This document shows, piece by piece, positions 48,859 through 59,264 of a stretch of 64,000 nt of DNA. The notes beneath the pieces are model-generated. The model was not told the origin of the DNA, did no database searches, and saw nothing but the letters and a program-made list of their open reading frames with translations. This stretch comes from Impatiens glandulifera (lineage: Eukaryota > Streptophyta > Magnoliopsida > Ericales > Balsaminaceae). The position numbers and the translations under genes are program-made. Where the stretch lies: positions 83,996,846 to 84,060,845 of the forward strand of contig NC_061862.1 of NCBI RefSeq assembly GCF_907164915.1, read 5' to 3'. Numbering within the stretch: the stretch's first letter is position 1; each line of letters opens with the position of its first letter.

Positions 48859-49076
48859 CATGATTTTGATAATTTTAAATAAAATAATCAAAAAGGGAGA
48901 AATTGTTAGATAAAAGATAGAGATTCTTCCAAAACTCCTCCCTCAAAATTTTTCGAAAATTCTCTAAGTCTTTTTCAAAAATCGGCCAAACAAAACAACC
49001 GGCCTACGGTTGCAAACTTACATGATTTTGATAATTTTAAATAAAATAATCAAAAAGGGAGAAATTGTTAGATAAA
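48859..49076 (+). repeat. Duplicated polypurine-tract region before the 3' LTR
   Basis: The segment from ACATGATTTTGATAATTTTA through AAAAAGGGAGAAATTGTTAGATAAA occurs twice, offset by 162 bp (48859-48914 and 49020-49076). The second AAAAAGGGAGAAAT is the polypurine tract next to the 3' LTR. The first is also followed by TGTTAGATAA, the first ten bases of the LTR. Multiple polypurine tracts are a known Sirevirus trait. Confidence 0.85.
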
Positions 49077-50353
49077 TTCATACCGGTTCGAATAAACCTA
49101 ACTTAAATAAACCTTCCATGCAGGAACAAGGAACCGGACCGGATGAATAAGAGAACCAACTGAAGAAACTGAACCGGTCAAAACATCATACCGATCAAGA
49201 GTATTCGGAGCATGACCAAACAAAGGAAGGATCGGCCAAAGCTCAAAACCGGAACCATCAAACAGCCGATCAATCCACAAGACAAGTATAACCGGAAGAA
49301 GTCCGGTTACTTCACTATCAAAAGACATTCGGCCAAGTCAAGTGGCCGACCTGTACAAGAAGACATTTAGGGTATCTATTGAGAATGATACCAAAGGAAC
49401 AGACTGAATACTTCCATATCCATGCAAGTCTGAGGAAAGACTGTAGGCTGCAGAAAAACCGTACTACCGAATCCTTCTACTTCGGGATAAGCCAGAAAGA
49501 AAATCTTCAAAGTACAGACAACTGTCTAAACAGACAGTGCCTACATTGAGTAAAAGACAAACCCAGCAAGTTTGCCTTACAGACCGGCAGGTCTGAAACA
49601 GGATACCAGGTCTGAGATTGACCGTCAGGTCTGAGGAGACGACCGGCAGGTCTGAGACACTGAATCACTGCACCGCTGATCAGCCAATCAGATTCAAGGC
49701 AGTGAAATATGACCGTTGGCATATTTCACCTATAAAAGGAGGCAGTTGCAGAAGAGTAAATGCGGGACATACATTGGGATAACAAGAGCTAAAAGCATTT
49801 ACTACAATAACAGTGTGATATTCTAGAAAGCCTAAGTGTTGAAAGTTAAAGTGTGTTCTACAATTTCGGTGTAAATTGTAAGAGTGTTATCGAGCAGAGA
49901 ATAAGTCTCGATCGGCTTGTATTTGTATTCCTTAGTGAATATCCTTCTCGCGGTTTCGAGAGGAAGGGGTGACGTAGGAGTTTTATCTCCGAACATCCAT
50001 AAAACCTTTTGTGTTATTTACTTTCTGTTGGCTTCATTACATAACCGACTAACTTAACCATACCGCTCCAAACCGAATCTATACTAACCATACCGAACAT
50101 CCAGATTGCCAAAACCGACCCACCATCTCCAAATCTTCATCATCCGAAACCGACCGTGCCTATCATACAAGTGTACCGCTTCAACCTGAAAGCAAACCTC
50201 TTCCGCGCTTGAACCTAGTTCAAGGGTTTGTGACAGGTTGTGTAGTATTGAAACCCCGGTGTTAATCTCTAACCGGATTAACCACCACCCTATGAGTGAG
50301 AACCGCTAACCGGTCCAACCCCCGGTCCACCAGCGGCGACCTAGATCCTAACA
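49066..50353 (+). repeat. 3' LTR of the Sirevirus-type element
   Basis: 1288 bp, with the same start and end as the 5' LTR. It contains 30 bp more, an extra CTCCAAACCGAATCTATACT segment with a repeated AACCATACCG around it (50062-50091). Differences from the 5' LTR are mostly C/T. Confidence 0.95.
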
Positions 50354-51040
50354 TGATCAATAGGGTAACTCTCAGAATAAAAGTATTGATTTAATTCATC
50401 ATTGAGTTATGTTTTGCAATCTGGTTCACTGGAAATGTTATTGAATTATAACACTTGGTGAATAATTAAATGAATGGATGTCTTTGAAAAACAGGTTGTT
50501 CCAGATTTGAAAGCTTTGTGGCCATTGACAGAGGGAACAAATATTGTGATTCAGCAGGATAATGCCAGACCACATTTCAGTGATGATGACATTCAGTGGA
50601 GAGCAGTTGCTTCATCAGATGGATTTAATATCCATCTGATGCAACGACCTGCTCTTTCACCAGACTTGAATGTGAATGACCTAGGTTGGTTCAGGGCATT
50701 GCAATCAATACAAGAGGAGGAGGCACCTATGAATGTTGATGAATTAGTGTTAGCTGTTCTTACTTCATTTCAAAAACTTGAGCCAATGAAATTAAATTTT
50801 GTGTTTTTAAGTCTTCAGAGTTGTATGGTTTAGATTATGATGCAAAGAGGACATAACAACTATAGACTGCCACATATGAAGAAACAAACTTTTTTAAGGG
50901 AAGGAGCACTACCAGAAGATTTGGAGGTAGACAACAATTTGGTGTCATTATGTGTTGATTACTGTGTTGATGCAGGCCTTAATGAGGCCATGTTACCAGT
51001 TATCTTAGAGTTGATGAAGTTGGAGGCAGAACAAGTTTAA

Positions 51041-51344
51041 AGCTACTGAATTAGTAAGGTTACCAGTTTATCTTCTGGTTGTATTTTGGTTAGGGTAGTG
51101 AAAACATGTTAGGGTTTATTTTGGTTTGGGTAATGAAAATATGTTAAGGGTTTATTTTGGTTTGGGTAATGAAAATATGTTAGGGTTTATTTTGTTGTTT
51201 AGGTCTTGAATGATTATGAATCAAACAAACCATGTGAACTGAAAGACTGGCACAAGATGAATGTATATTGATAATGTAAACCACTGTGATGTTAAGAAAT
51301 GTTTAATAGTGGAGTTTAGATGTGGATTCATGTTTATCTTTGTT
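51041..51344. other. MLE 3' non-coding region
   Basis: A 30-40-bp segment (GGGTTTATTTTGGTTTGGGTAATGAAAATATGTTA) is tandemly repeated about three times at 51108-51200. No gene is seen. Confidence 0.55.
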
Positions 51345-51746
51345 TAACAGTTCATAATAAACACGGATCTAGGAATAGAATAATGAAAACACAACATGAA
51401 ATTACTTACACGACGTAATACCTGTGGATCGGGCGATTTAGGAAGGCAACTGCGTTGGAGGAAAGATTCTAGGCGTGCTTGCCACTGTTCTTTCTCTTCC
51501 TGAGTTTCTAATGGTTTACGCATCCTCACGTAGTTCCTCGAAATCCTCCTCCTTTTGGGATTCCCAACGTTCATGGAGTAATCCTCGTCTTCGTCAAGTG
51601 GTGGTGACTGGATAAGTTTTCCGTCGCCTATTTGGACTTTTTTTTCCGTCCAATTCACCACTGACACACAGATCGAATGGTGGAGGAAGCAACGACGTTG
51701 TTTTGGTGTATGATTTAGGTGGAGGAGATGGCGGATCGGTCGCCAT
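51345..51746 (-). pseudogene. Antisense first-exon-like ORF inside the MLE
   Basis: On the minus strand an ATG at 51746 (MATDPPSPPPKSYTKTTSLL) follows a CT-rich leader (51750-51800). Its frame ends after ~50 codons. After a one-base shift in the A8 run near 51640 a second frame continues: IGDGKLIQSPPLDEDEDYSM, NPKRRRISRNYVRMRKPLET, EQWQARLESFLQ, ending at CGTCGT next to a consensus GTAAGT donor (about 51408-51403). This looks like the promoter, leader and first exon of a host gene captured by the transposon, or an antisense element gene. I do not recognise the protein. Confidence 0.4.
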
Positions 51747-51759
51747 TTTAGAGAAACAG

Positions 51760-52246
51760 TAAAGGGGGCGAGTTTGAGAGAGAGAGAGAGACGGAGTATT
51801 GTTTTGGAGGCTGATGAATGAAGATAGTTTAGGAATGTTCGAGATTAGGTTACGTTAGGGATTTTTTTCACATTTTGTTTGGTTTTTTTTTATGTTTGGA
51901 TTTTGGGTTTGTAAAGTTTTGGGTTGGGTTTAGTTAATTAGGTTTGGGTTTGGTTAGTGTTTTGGGTTTAGTTTTGGGTTGGGTTTTTATTGGGTTTGTT
52001 TTGGGTTGTTTTTTTAATTAATTTGTTAATTTTGTTAATTAATTTGGTAATTTTGTTAATTAATTTGTTAATTTTCTTAATATTGTGTTAAAGTTTAAAA
52101 TTTTGAAGTGTAAAAGTTAGTAATGATTGGAAAGTTAAAAATGTGTAAGAAAAGTAGAATAAAGTGAAAGGTAATGATTGAGTGAGTAGCTTGTAACGGG
52201 ACTAAAATTGGAGTGAGTTGAGTAGCTTTGAGTGGGACGGAGGGAG
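51760..52246. other. MLE right subterminal region
   Basis: T/G-rich strings (GGGTTTGGGTTTAG type, 51900-52015) precede AATTAATTTGTTAATTTTG repeats and the right TIR. Confidence 0.5.
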
Positions 52247-52371
52247 TAGTTCATTACAAATACAAAGAAAAAGAATGTTCAAATAGTTCTTGTTTAATGA
52301 CTTATTTGTAATTTAATTATTTGTTGTTCTGTTTGTTTTGTAATTAAGTTGTTTTAAACTCATTTTGATAT
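52247..52371. other. Sequence between the MLE and the truncated 3' LTR
   Basis: 125 bases of A/T-rich sequence, not matched to either neighbouring element. Confidence 0.5.
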
Positions 52372-52505
52372 CCTTAAATATATTAATATATATTTGATAT
52401 AACTTAACAATTATATATATAATTTAACTTATATATATAATTGAACTTAATTTTATCCATTCATTATATATAAAAACCATTTCATAAATTATAATTTAAC
52501 AATTT
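52372..52505 (-). repeat. Truncated 3' LTR of the decayed element
   Basis: Read on the minus strand it starts TGTTAAATTATAATTTATGA and follows the 5' LTR start (55250 leftwards) for about 130 bases. Homology then stops. GAAAAAAGGAGAAAT just before it, and a second AAAAAGGGAGAAAT about 100 bases further upstream on that strand, are the duplicated polypurine tract. Confidence 0.65.
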
Positions 52506-52689
52506 CTCCTTTTTTCATTATTTAAAATAAATATTCAAAACCTGGTAGTTTTATAATCATTGGCTAATTATTCTAAACTAATTAGCTAATTTAAACTAAT
52601 AATTTCTCCCTTTTTAATTATTTAAATTAAATTATCAAAACCAGGCGAGTTTATAATTAAATCAATTTATGCATTATTGTAATCTAACA

Positions 52690-54110
52690 ATCCTAAAATA
52701 TTTTTAAGGTAAGAAAACTTAGACTCGAGAAGTGGTTTCGTGAGGATGTTAGTCACTTTATGCTTGTTGTCTTCATATGCTATGTTTGTCAGCAGCCGAC
52801 TGTCCATATGTCATGCATAATCTTCCACGCTGCAGCCCTGCTTTATATGTATTCATAGACAATAACAAATCTGGTACAAATTTTTCTTTGGGTCCATGGC
52901 TTATTAGTCCCTTAGAATCCATACTTTGATTATTTTGATGGAATTCCCATTGTGTGTGTATACTATATTTGGCAGATTGCTCTCTGCCTGCTGAGGATTC
53001 TTTAGCTTCAAAGGATGATTTTTGGTAAACATTTATTGACTTCCTGTCAAGTTTTTCCTTGCCATACCAATTGGCTGTCCTTCTCTCAGGATTCAGCTAG
53101 CTTGAAGTTGGCTTTACATAAATCATCTCATCCCTTGAAGTCAAATCATCATAACTTGAATCCATTTCTTTATTAGTTAAACTACTCATGACAAAACTCA
53201 TTGTCTTAAGCTTGTCTTTTGTCGGGTTTAACTTTTCACAAGACTTGTCTAGGCTGGCATTGTCAAATCCTAAACCGGATTTGCATTTGGCAAGCCTCAG
53301 CAGATTAATCTGCTGTCTGACTACATCTCCAGACCTCGTCCAGGAACTGACCACATATGTCAAACGTTGGTTTTCAAAAAAAAAGTGTTTGAACCTTTTT
53401 CTTGAGCTTCTCATTCTCAGATGAGAGATCAGCCACTTTGTTTTCAAATCTTTTAGTTTAGAAGTTTGAGATGAAGAAGAGTTATCAGTTTCATATTTGA
53501 ATCTCATTTCATTGAAAGAATCTGACAACTTCTTATACTCAATGACCATGTCATTAAGTGCAGTAGTTAAGTCATCTCTTATAAAAATTTTCAGAGGAGA
53601 AATCAAATACCTCAGACTCTTTCTCAGCCGTGAATCAGGTATCAACTTTATCATCACTGTCGTTGGATGATGAGTCGTCTGAATCGCTATCGGCCCATTT
53701 TCCCTTGCTTTCAGCAGCCAACAGAGCCTTCTGCTCTTTCTGGTTCTCCTTTATTTGTTTGTTGCCCTCACATAGTTGGATCAACTTCTCCCAAATTTTT
53801 TTAGCAGAGGAGCACAACTTGATCTTACTGAACATATTCTTGTCCAACACTTATATAGAATATTTTTGACAACATTATCTAAGTTATTCATCTTCTTATC
53901 TTTAGTCGTCTATTTGCATCTTGGCTTCTCAATTTTTATCGGGCCATCAATGATAACATACCACATGTCGTCGTCTTGTGAGGCCGGATGCACCTCCATG
54001 CGAATCTTCCAATCAACATATTCTTCAATGCATAACATGGGGGGATCGTTGATGAAAGACATGATGATATTTGGATGCTTGAGAATAGAAACTAGCTGCT
54101 TTGATACCAC
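52690..54110 (-). pseudogene. gag with residual pol tail of the decayed Sirevirus-type element
   Basis: On the minus strand the Gag N-terminus reads PPMLCIEEYVDWKIRMEVH (within 54110-53910), followed by out-of-frame pieces (KKIWEKLIQLCEGNK; DLTTALNDMVIEYKKL; CKSGLGFDNAS) and a Gag end reading DSKGLISHGPK (~52890-52920), which matches the KGLIACGPK end of the intact element. It is soon followed by VTNILTKPLLESKF (~52700-52750), the very end of RNase H. Nearly all of pol is missing and there are several frameshifts and stops. It is a non-autonomous relic. Confidence 0.75.
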
Positions 54111-54111
54111 T

Positions 54112-55250
54112 TGTTGGGATCGGGATCGACGATGGAGACGAGAGTTTCACAAAGTTGAACGTTTACACACACTTCGTTTGATAATAACCCTATTAGAGGT
54201 TGATTATCTAGTTTCTACTCTACGCAAGCCGTCATAAAATTTTTAATGGAGTTCAAGTGTGGAAAAGTTTGTTTCGACTTGAAGCAACACAACAAAATTA
54301 GAAAGATGCAAAGGAGAGGAACACAATGCAAGAGATATGTTTATGGATGTTCGGAGTAAAAGCTCCTACGTTACCCCTTCTTCTCGACCTCGAGAAGGAT
54401 ATCCACTAGAAGATTTGGTTAGATACAACACTTGTACAAAACCCAGTCGAACAACCAGGACTTGGTTACTGCCTATTTTCGAACTCCTAGCACACACACT
54501 CGGTTGAGCAGAAACAAATTCTGTCAACTTACAACACTGAATACTCACACCGAATAGACAATATGTAATGCAATGTTAACACTAGCAAAATTGTAGGCTT
54601 TAAGGCTTGAGAGCTTGAGAGAATGGTAAGATGATTTTCGCAAATATAAACTAGTTGTATGAATATCTCAAGATGTGTTCAAAAAAACGTGTGTTCAGAT
54701 ATCTTCCAACTTTTTCTTAAGTAAGCAAATATGCAATGGTCATATTTGCTCCAACAGACACCGATCCTCTTTTGATTTGCTTGGCTTCAGAATGGTACAA
54801 TGGAAATTATCTTTTTTGATCTTGTCTGTACATTGATGAGAGTAAGCCAAAATTCATTTAATGGAGCCTGTTGTACTAGGAACGTTCATTTCAGAGGATT
54901 TGAATAATCTTAGTATATGACAGTCTTCTTTAGTTCTGTCTCTGCTGTCGGCTGCCGCGTCAGACTGCTCATAACGAATGTTCAATTTAATACTGATCTC
55001 ATTAAACGTTGGATACGCCTTTACAAACTACCAGACTTGCTTACGTGGCAATTTCAGTATTTTCTCAACCGGATGCGCAGGTCACCCATGTGACAGGCGG
55101 GAGTACTAACTACTATACTACAACACTTTGTTGTTATATTTAAATATATTAATATATTTGATATAACTTAACAATTATATATATATATATATAATTGAAC
55201 TTAGTTTATCCATTCATTATCAAAATCATTTCATAAATTATAATCTAACC
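54112..55250 (-). repeat. 5' LTR of the decayed Sirevirus-type element
   Basis: About 1.14 kb, bounded by the primer site at 54109-54101 on one side and a mutated start (GGTTAGAT for TGTTAGAT) at 55250 on the other. Confidence 0.65.
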
Positions 55251-55289
55251 GTTTTAATTTTGTACTAATATTAAATTTATGTTTTTGCT

Positions 55290-56520
55290 TAAATTTTTTA
55301 TAGGAACTAAATGGATGACATAAATTTTATACGACCAACTTTTCATTAATGTGCCAAAGAAGCACTTAAAATGATTATAGAAGAAATCTATGACATGCTT
55401 GACAATGACACAAATATTTATTTGGAGAGAATGAGTCATCAAGCTTATACAAACGAATTTTTATTAGTACAAATTATGCTAAAAGATTAAAAAACATGTT
55501 TATTTGACGTATGGATGTTATTGACTTTAATATGTTAGTAAACGAGTTCACTTTCAAGTATGAATTGTCTAATCAAAAGAAGGGACTTTTTCCAGAAGAA
55601 TCACTCGCAATATTTTTAAGGCAAGTGAGGCAACATACAGTAACCTTGTCAAACTAGTCGATGTTCAAGAATAACACCGAGACAATCAATAGACATTTCA
55701 TCATGTCTTGAAATCAATTAATCTAATGGCTAACGGACAAATCTTACTAGTGGATCAAACAATCGTTCATCCAAAATTATGAGGAGAGAAATACAACTAT
55801 TTTAAAGTGAAATTCTTAAAAACTGAACTTCATCAATATTTTAACTCTAATAAATGTTTTTATTGTATAGGATTGTATACGTGCAATAGACGGTACACAT
55901 ATCAAATGTATGGGCTCAACGAGAAATTATCAAATATATTGGACGTAAAAGTAATTCAACTCAAAATATACTTGTAGTGTATCACTTTGATTAGTTGGTT
56001 GGGAATGATAAGTGATCCCCATTATCGTTTTCCACCTCCTTTGACAATTAAGTAATTTAAGAATATTTTATACATATTCAAGTTACAACTATTTATATTA
56101 ATGATGTACATACAAATATTATCTTGTTGATGTTGGATATAAAAATAAAAGAAATTATTTAGCTCTGTGTAGACAAACTCGATATCACATGGAACAATTT
56201 CGTAAAAGTTCATCACATGATATTTAACAAGATACAATCATCTTTAAAGACTACAATTGAACGTGCATTTAAAATATGAAAAAAATGACGAATTCTAAAA
56301 AATTGTGTTGGATTTTCTATAAAAGCTCAAACACACATCGTTATAGAAACTATGTGTTTACAATTTTGCGAGACATCATATTGTTAACGAAAGTGAATAT
56401 TGCGATGTTGAAGACAGAAATTATCACTCGTTGGATGAGGATAACGATTACGATTATAATGGTGATGACGATAATTGTAATGTGCAAGAAAATATTAATG
56501 ATGATGAGGGTGAGAAAATG
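55290..56520 (+). pseudogene. PIF/Harbinger (HARBI1-like) transposase relic
   Basis: Pieces of a Harbinger nuclease follow each other on the plus strand in different frames: KKGLFPEESLAIFLRQV (~55575-55630), NNTETINRHFIM (~55670-55710), then after an intron-like acceptor (TTTTATTGTATAG) DCIRAIDGTHIKCMGSTRNY (~55872-55930), IGRKSNSTQNILVVYHFD (~55938-55993), CRQTRYHMEQFRKSS (~56165-56215), TTIERAFK (~56250-56273) and FSIKAQTHIVIETMCL (~56310-56360), with an Asp-rich tail to 56520. The first catalytic Asp lies in AIDGTHI. Many stops and frameshifts make it dead. Confidence 0.75.
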
Positions 56521-57140
56521 AGTTTATTTAAATATTATTTAGTTTGGATTGTGGCAACTATAGTAAACAAATAAATTAACAATATAATGATTTTCATACT
56601 ATTATAATTAGTATTAAAAAAATTAAATATCATGAAAAATTATTTAAAAAATAAATTATTGTTATTGTATAATTAAATTTTATAAGTTTAATTAAATAAA
56701 TAAAAATATATTTTTAAGCTATAAATAATATAATAAATATAAAATTAATATACATGTCAACCAAACATATAAATTATAAATTAAATTATAAATTAAAAGT
56801 TTTCAATTGCACTTATTTATACTAAATGCAACTAGAAATAGATTCAGAAATTATTTTTCGATTTCTCAGTCAGATTCAGACCCAACTCCGAACTCTTTTC
56901 AAAAGAATCCTTAGTTCTAGTTGGGTTTGATCTTCTTTGGTAAAGTTTGATTGATGTGTGAGTGTTAATTGTATTTGGAATCTCACTCACTAATCACTAG
57001 GTAGTTAAGTTTCTCACGAATTCAATTCTCATTATTATGAAGTCATATTAGTTTCGTTAATACAAACATATAATATAGTTGTATTTCTTTTGTTGGAATG
57101 AAACTAGCCTTATATTTATATGTTGACGTACTTTTTATAA

Positions 57141-57202
<62 letters not shown>

Positions 57203-57936
57203 TTATATAAAATATGATGAAAAAAAATAATTTAGCAAAAAAATATTTCCTACACCACTTTAATATATTTAACAACTTTTTAAATAGACTACTATCAATA
57301 ATTAGATAGTCTCCAAAATTTCACATAATTTATTTAACTTCATTTATTAATTACTAAAATTTGACATAGGTTGTCGTACATAATTGTTTCAAATATAAGA
57401 AAAATTATATTGAAACAATCTATTGTCAATACATACAATACAATTTCATATGTATTTGTAGTTCTACTTGGATAATACTTTTTAAGAAAGATTAGAGTAA
57501 TTAAAATAAACATCCTAATATTTAAACAACAATTAAAAGTATTAAACTAAAAATTTATAATTCTTAAACAAAGCAAAAACATAAAACTCTGAAAAATTAA
57601 ATCGAGAAAATAGAAACATGACTATGTGTCTTGACTCTACTTCAGATTAATTAGTTTTGTAAATATATATTATCTATATATATTTAATAACGCTTAATTT
57701 GAAATGTTGAGGATGTACTTCACGCTCTCTCCAAAATAATTCTCATATCACAAGATATTTTTTCATATTTCTCTTTCTTCATTTATGAATTGTTTTTCTT
57801 TTCCTCGCTGTAAATATATTAATTAATTTTAATTTGTATATATATATTAATGTTATAATTATTATTAAAATATATTAAAATTTAATATTTTACATATACA
57901 CATTAAACCAAATATTTATCTATATTAATTAAGTTT
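56521..57936. other. AT-rich intergenic DNA with (TA)n tract and Helitron-like start
   Basis: A (TA)n tract lies at about 57142-57195. At 57673 the sequence TCTATATATATTTAATAACG followed by CTTAATTTGAAATG resembles the start of the Helitron at 29981, but no matching 3' hairpin/CTAG end was found. No gene. Confidence 0.4.
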
Positions 57937-58500
57937 AGCATTAAATACTAATTATAAAACATTAAAACCTGCAATAAAATCAAGAATTTCAAATATATAT
58001 TATATTAATTATAAAATGTAACTTTCAGTTATTCTATTATATTAACTATAAAATAGAAAAAAAAAAGTTATCATGTTTAAAATTAAATACTAACTACAAA
58101 ATATTAAAACCTACAATAAAATTAATAATTTCAATTATATATTATATTAATTATAAAATTTAACTTTCAGTTATCATAATATTATATTAATTATAATATA
58201 AAACTTAACCTACAATAAAATCAAAAATTTCAAATATATATTATATTAATTATAAAATGTAACTTTCCGTTATCCCATTATATAAATTATAAAATAGAAA
58301 AACAAAAATGTAGTTATCATGTTTAGCATTAAATACTAATTATAAAACATTAAAACCTACAATAAAATTAAGAATTTCAATTATATATTATATTAATTAT
58401 AAAATTTAACTTTAAGTTATTATATTATATTAATTATAATATAAAACTTAACTTTCAGTTATCATATTATAATAATTATAAAATTTAACACAAAAACAAT
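57937..58500. repeat. AT-rich higher-order tandem repeat (~245 bp)
   Basis: CCTACAATAAAAT..A..ATTTCAA starts at about 57968, 58111, 58208 and 58356. Alternate copies are about 240-245 bp apart, so the unit is a dimer of unequal monomers (~143 and ~100 bp). Shared motifs are TATATTATATTAATTATAAA and TAACTTTCAGTTATC. Confidence 0.65.
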
Positions 58501-58672
58501 AATTATGAAAAACATAAACATGTAACTGCAATTAAATCAATATAATAAATTAACCCAACTTTTCATATTTTTTTCCATCTAAATATTTGTTTTCCTATAA
58601 ATAAATTTACATCAACAAGGTTCAATTTAAGAGAGAAGAGTGATATTCTGCTGTTTTAATTTTTTTTCTCTG

Positions 58673-59264
58673 AGGAATTTTATCATTTTAGGCAACTACA
58701 ACAACATTCTATCTTTTGAATTTCATCTTGGTTAAAGTGAGTAATAATTAAATTATATTAACATCAATTTCTCTATCAACATCATTATTTCATTCAATAA
58801 TTAAATTGGTAATATGTTATGTTTCACCAATCTATTGTTCATTGTTTTTTTTTTCAGGAATTTGATCATTTCAGGCCGCTGCAACAACGTCCTATCTTTT
58901 GAATTCCATCTTGGTTAAAGTGAGTAATAATTAAATTATATTAACATCAATTTCTCTATCAACATCATTATTTCATTCAATAATTAAATTGGTAATATGT
59001 TATGTTTCACCAATCTATTGTTCATTGTTTTTTTTCAGGAATTTGATCATTTCAGGTCGCTGCAACAACGTCCTATCTTTTGAATTCCATCTTGGTTAAA
59101 GTGAGTAATAATTAAATTATATTAACATCAATTTCTCTATCAACATCATTATTTCATTCAATAATTAAATTGGTAATATGTTATGTTTCACCAATCTATT
59201 GTTCATTGTTTTTTTTTCCAGGAATTTGATCATTTCAGGCCGCTGCAACAACGTCCTATCTTTT
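58673..59264 (+). repeat. ~180-bp tandem repeat, 3.3 copies, each an exon-like module
   Basis: Each copy has a T-rich tract ending in CAG, about 62 bases (GAATTTGATCATTTCAGGCC... to ...ATCTTGGTTAAA), and then GTGAGTAAT, i.e. the acceptor, exon and donor shapes of a plant exon, followed by a spacer with ATTTCATTCAATAATTAAAT. Starts lie near 58676, 58858, 59039 and 59221 (the last truncated). Copies 2-4 are almost identical; copy 1 is more diverged. There is no ORF of note. Confidence 0.85.

Larger units (their letters stand above)
36600..50353 (+). mobile_element. Full-length Ty1/copia element, Sirevirus type, 13.75 kb
   Basis: Two LTRs (36600-37857 and 49066-50353) begin TGTTAG and end CTAACA. 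A perfect 5-bp target duplication TGATC flanks the element (36595-36599 and 50354-50358). The primer-binding site, gag, pol in the copia order (protease, integrase, RT, RNase H), three further ORFs and polypurine tracts follow in order. The pol sequence ([30 protein letters not shown]) and extra ORFs after pol place it with Sireviruses. Only about nine LTR substitutions and one 30-bp indel are visible by eye. The main ORFs are open, so insertion is recent and the copy may still be active. Confidence 0.95.
35796..51040 (+). pseudogene. Mariner-like transposase, interrupted by retrotransposon
   Basis: The probable start is the ATG at 35796 (MTNKKTNLSDCVRNN). The first part, 35796-36599, holds helix-turn-helix regions (VHRRTITTIWTQAK; GVGKSTFWRWK) and the first catalytic Asp in VHIDEKWFYLTK. 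The copia element lies between 36600 and 50353. Without it the frame runs on through 50359-50364 to a GT-AG intron (50365-50494), then 50495-51040. The second part has IQQDNARPH and SPDLNVNDLGWFRAL. These Asps are separated by 39 residues, the D39D form of plant mariners. A single in-frame TAG (50831-50833) precedes the conserved tail (NNYRLPHMKK). The gene was thus nearly intact when the retrotransposon landed in it, and is now dead. Confidence 0.85.
35347..52246 (+). mobile_element. Plant mariner-like element (MLE), split by a copia insertion
   Basis: The left end CTCCTTCTATCCCTTTC and the inverted right end CTCCCTCCGTCCCACTC are the CTCCCTCCGT-type TIR of plant mariner/Stowaway elements, and both ends continue to a shared AGCTACTCA. 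TA dinucleotides flank it (35345-35346 and 52247-52248). Without the 13.75-kb retrotransposon at 36600-50353 and its 5-bp target duplication the element is about 3.1 kb. It carries a transposase gene on the plus strand and an exon-like ORF on the minus strand (51345-51746). Confidence 0.82.
52372..55250 (-). mobile_element. Decayed, pol-deleted Sirevirus-type element (minus strand)
   Basis: Reading leftwards: 5' LTR 55250-54112, primer site TGGTATCAA (54109-54101), broken gag (54110 to about 52840), a short pol tail, two polypurine copies, and the first ~130 bp of a 3' LTR (52505 to about 52372), which is truncated. The LTR R region resembles that of the intact element (shared GGATGTTCGGAGTAAAAGCTCC-like and CTCGAGAAGGATATCCAC blocks). 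It shows that a related lineage inserted here earlier. Integrase, RT and most of RNase H are deleted. Confidence 0.75.
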
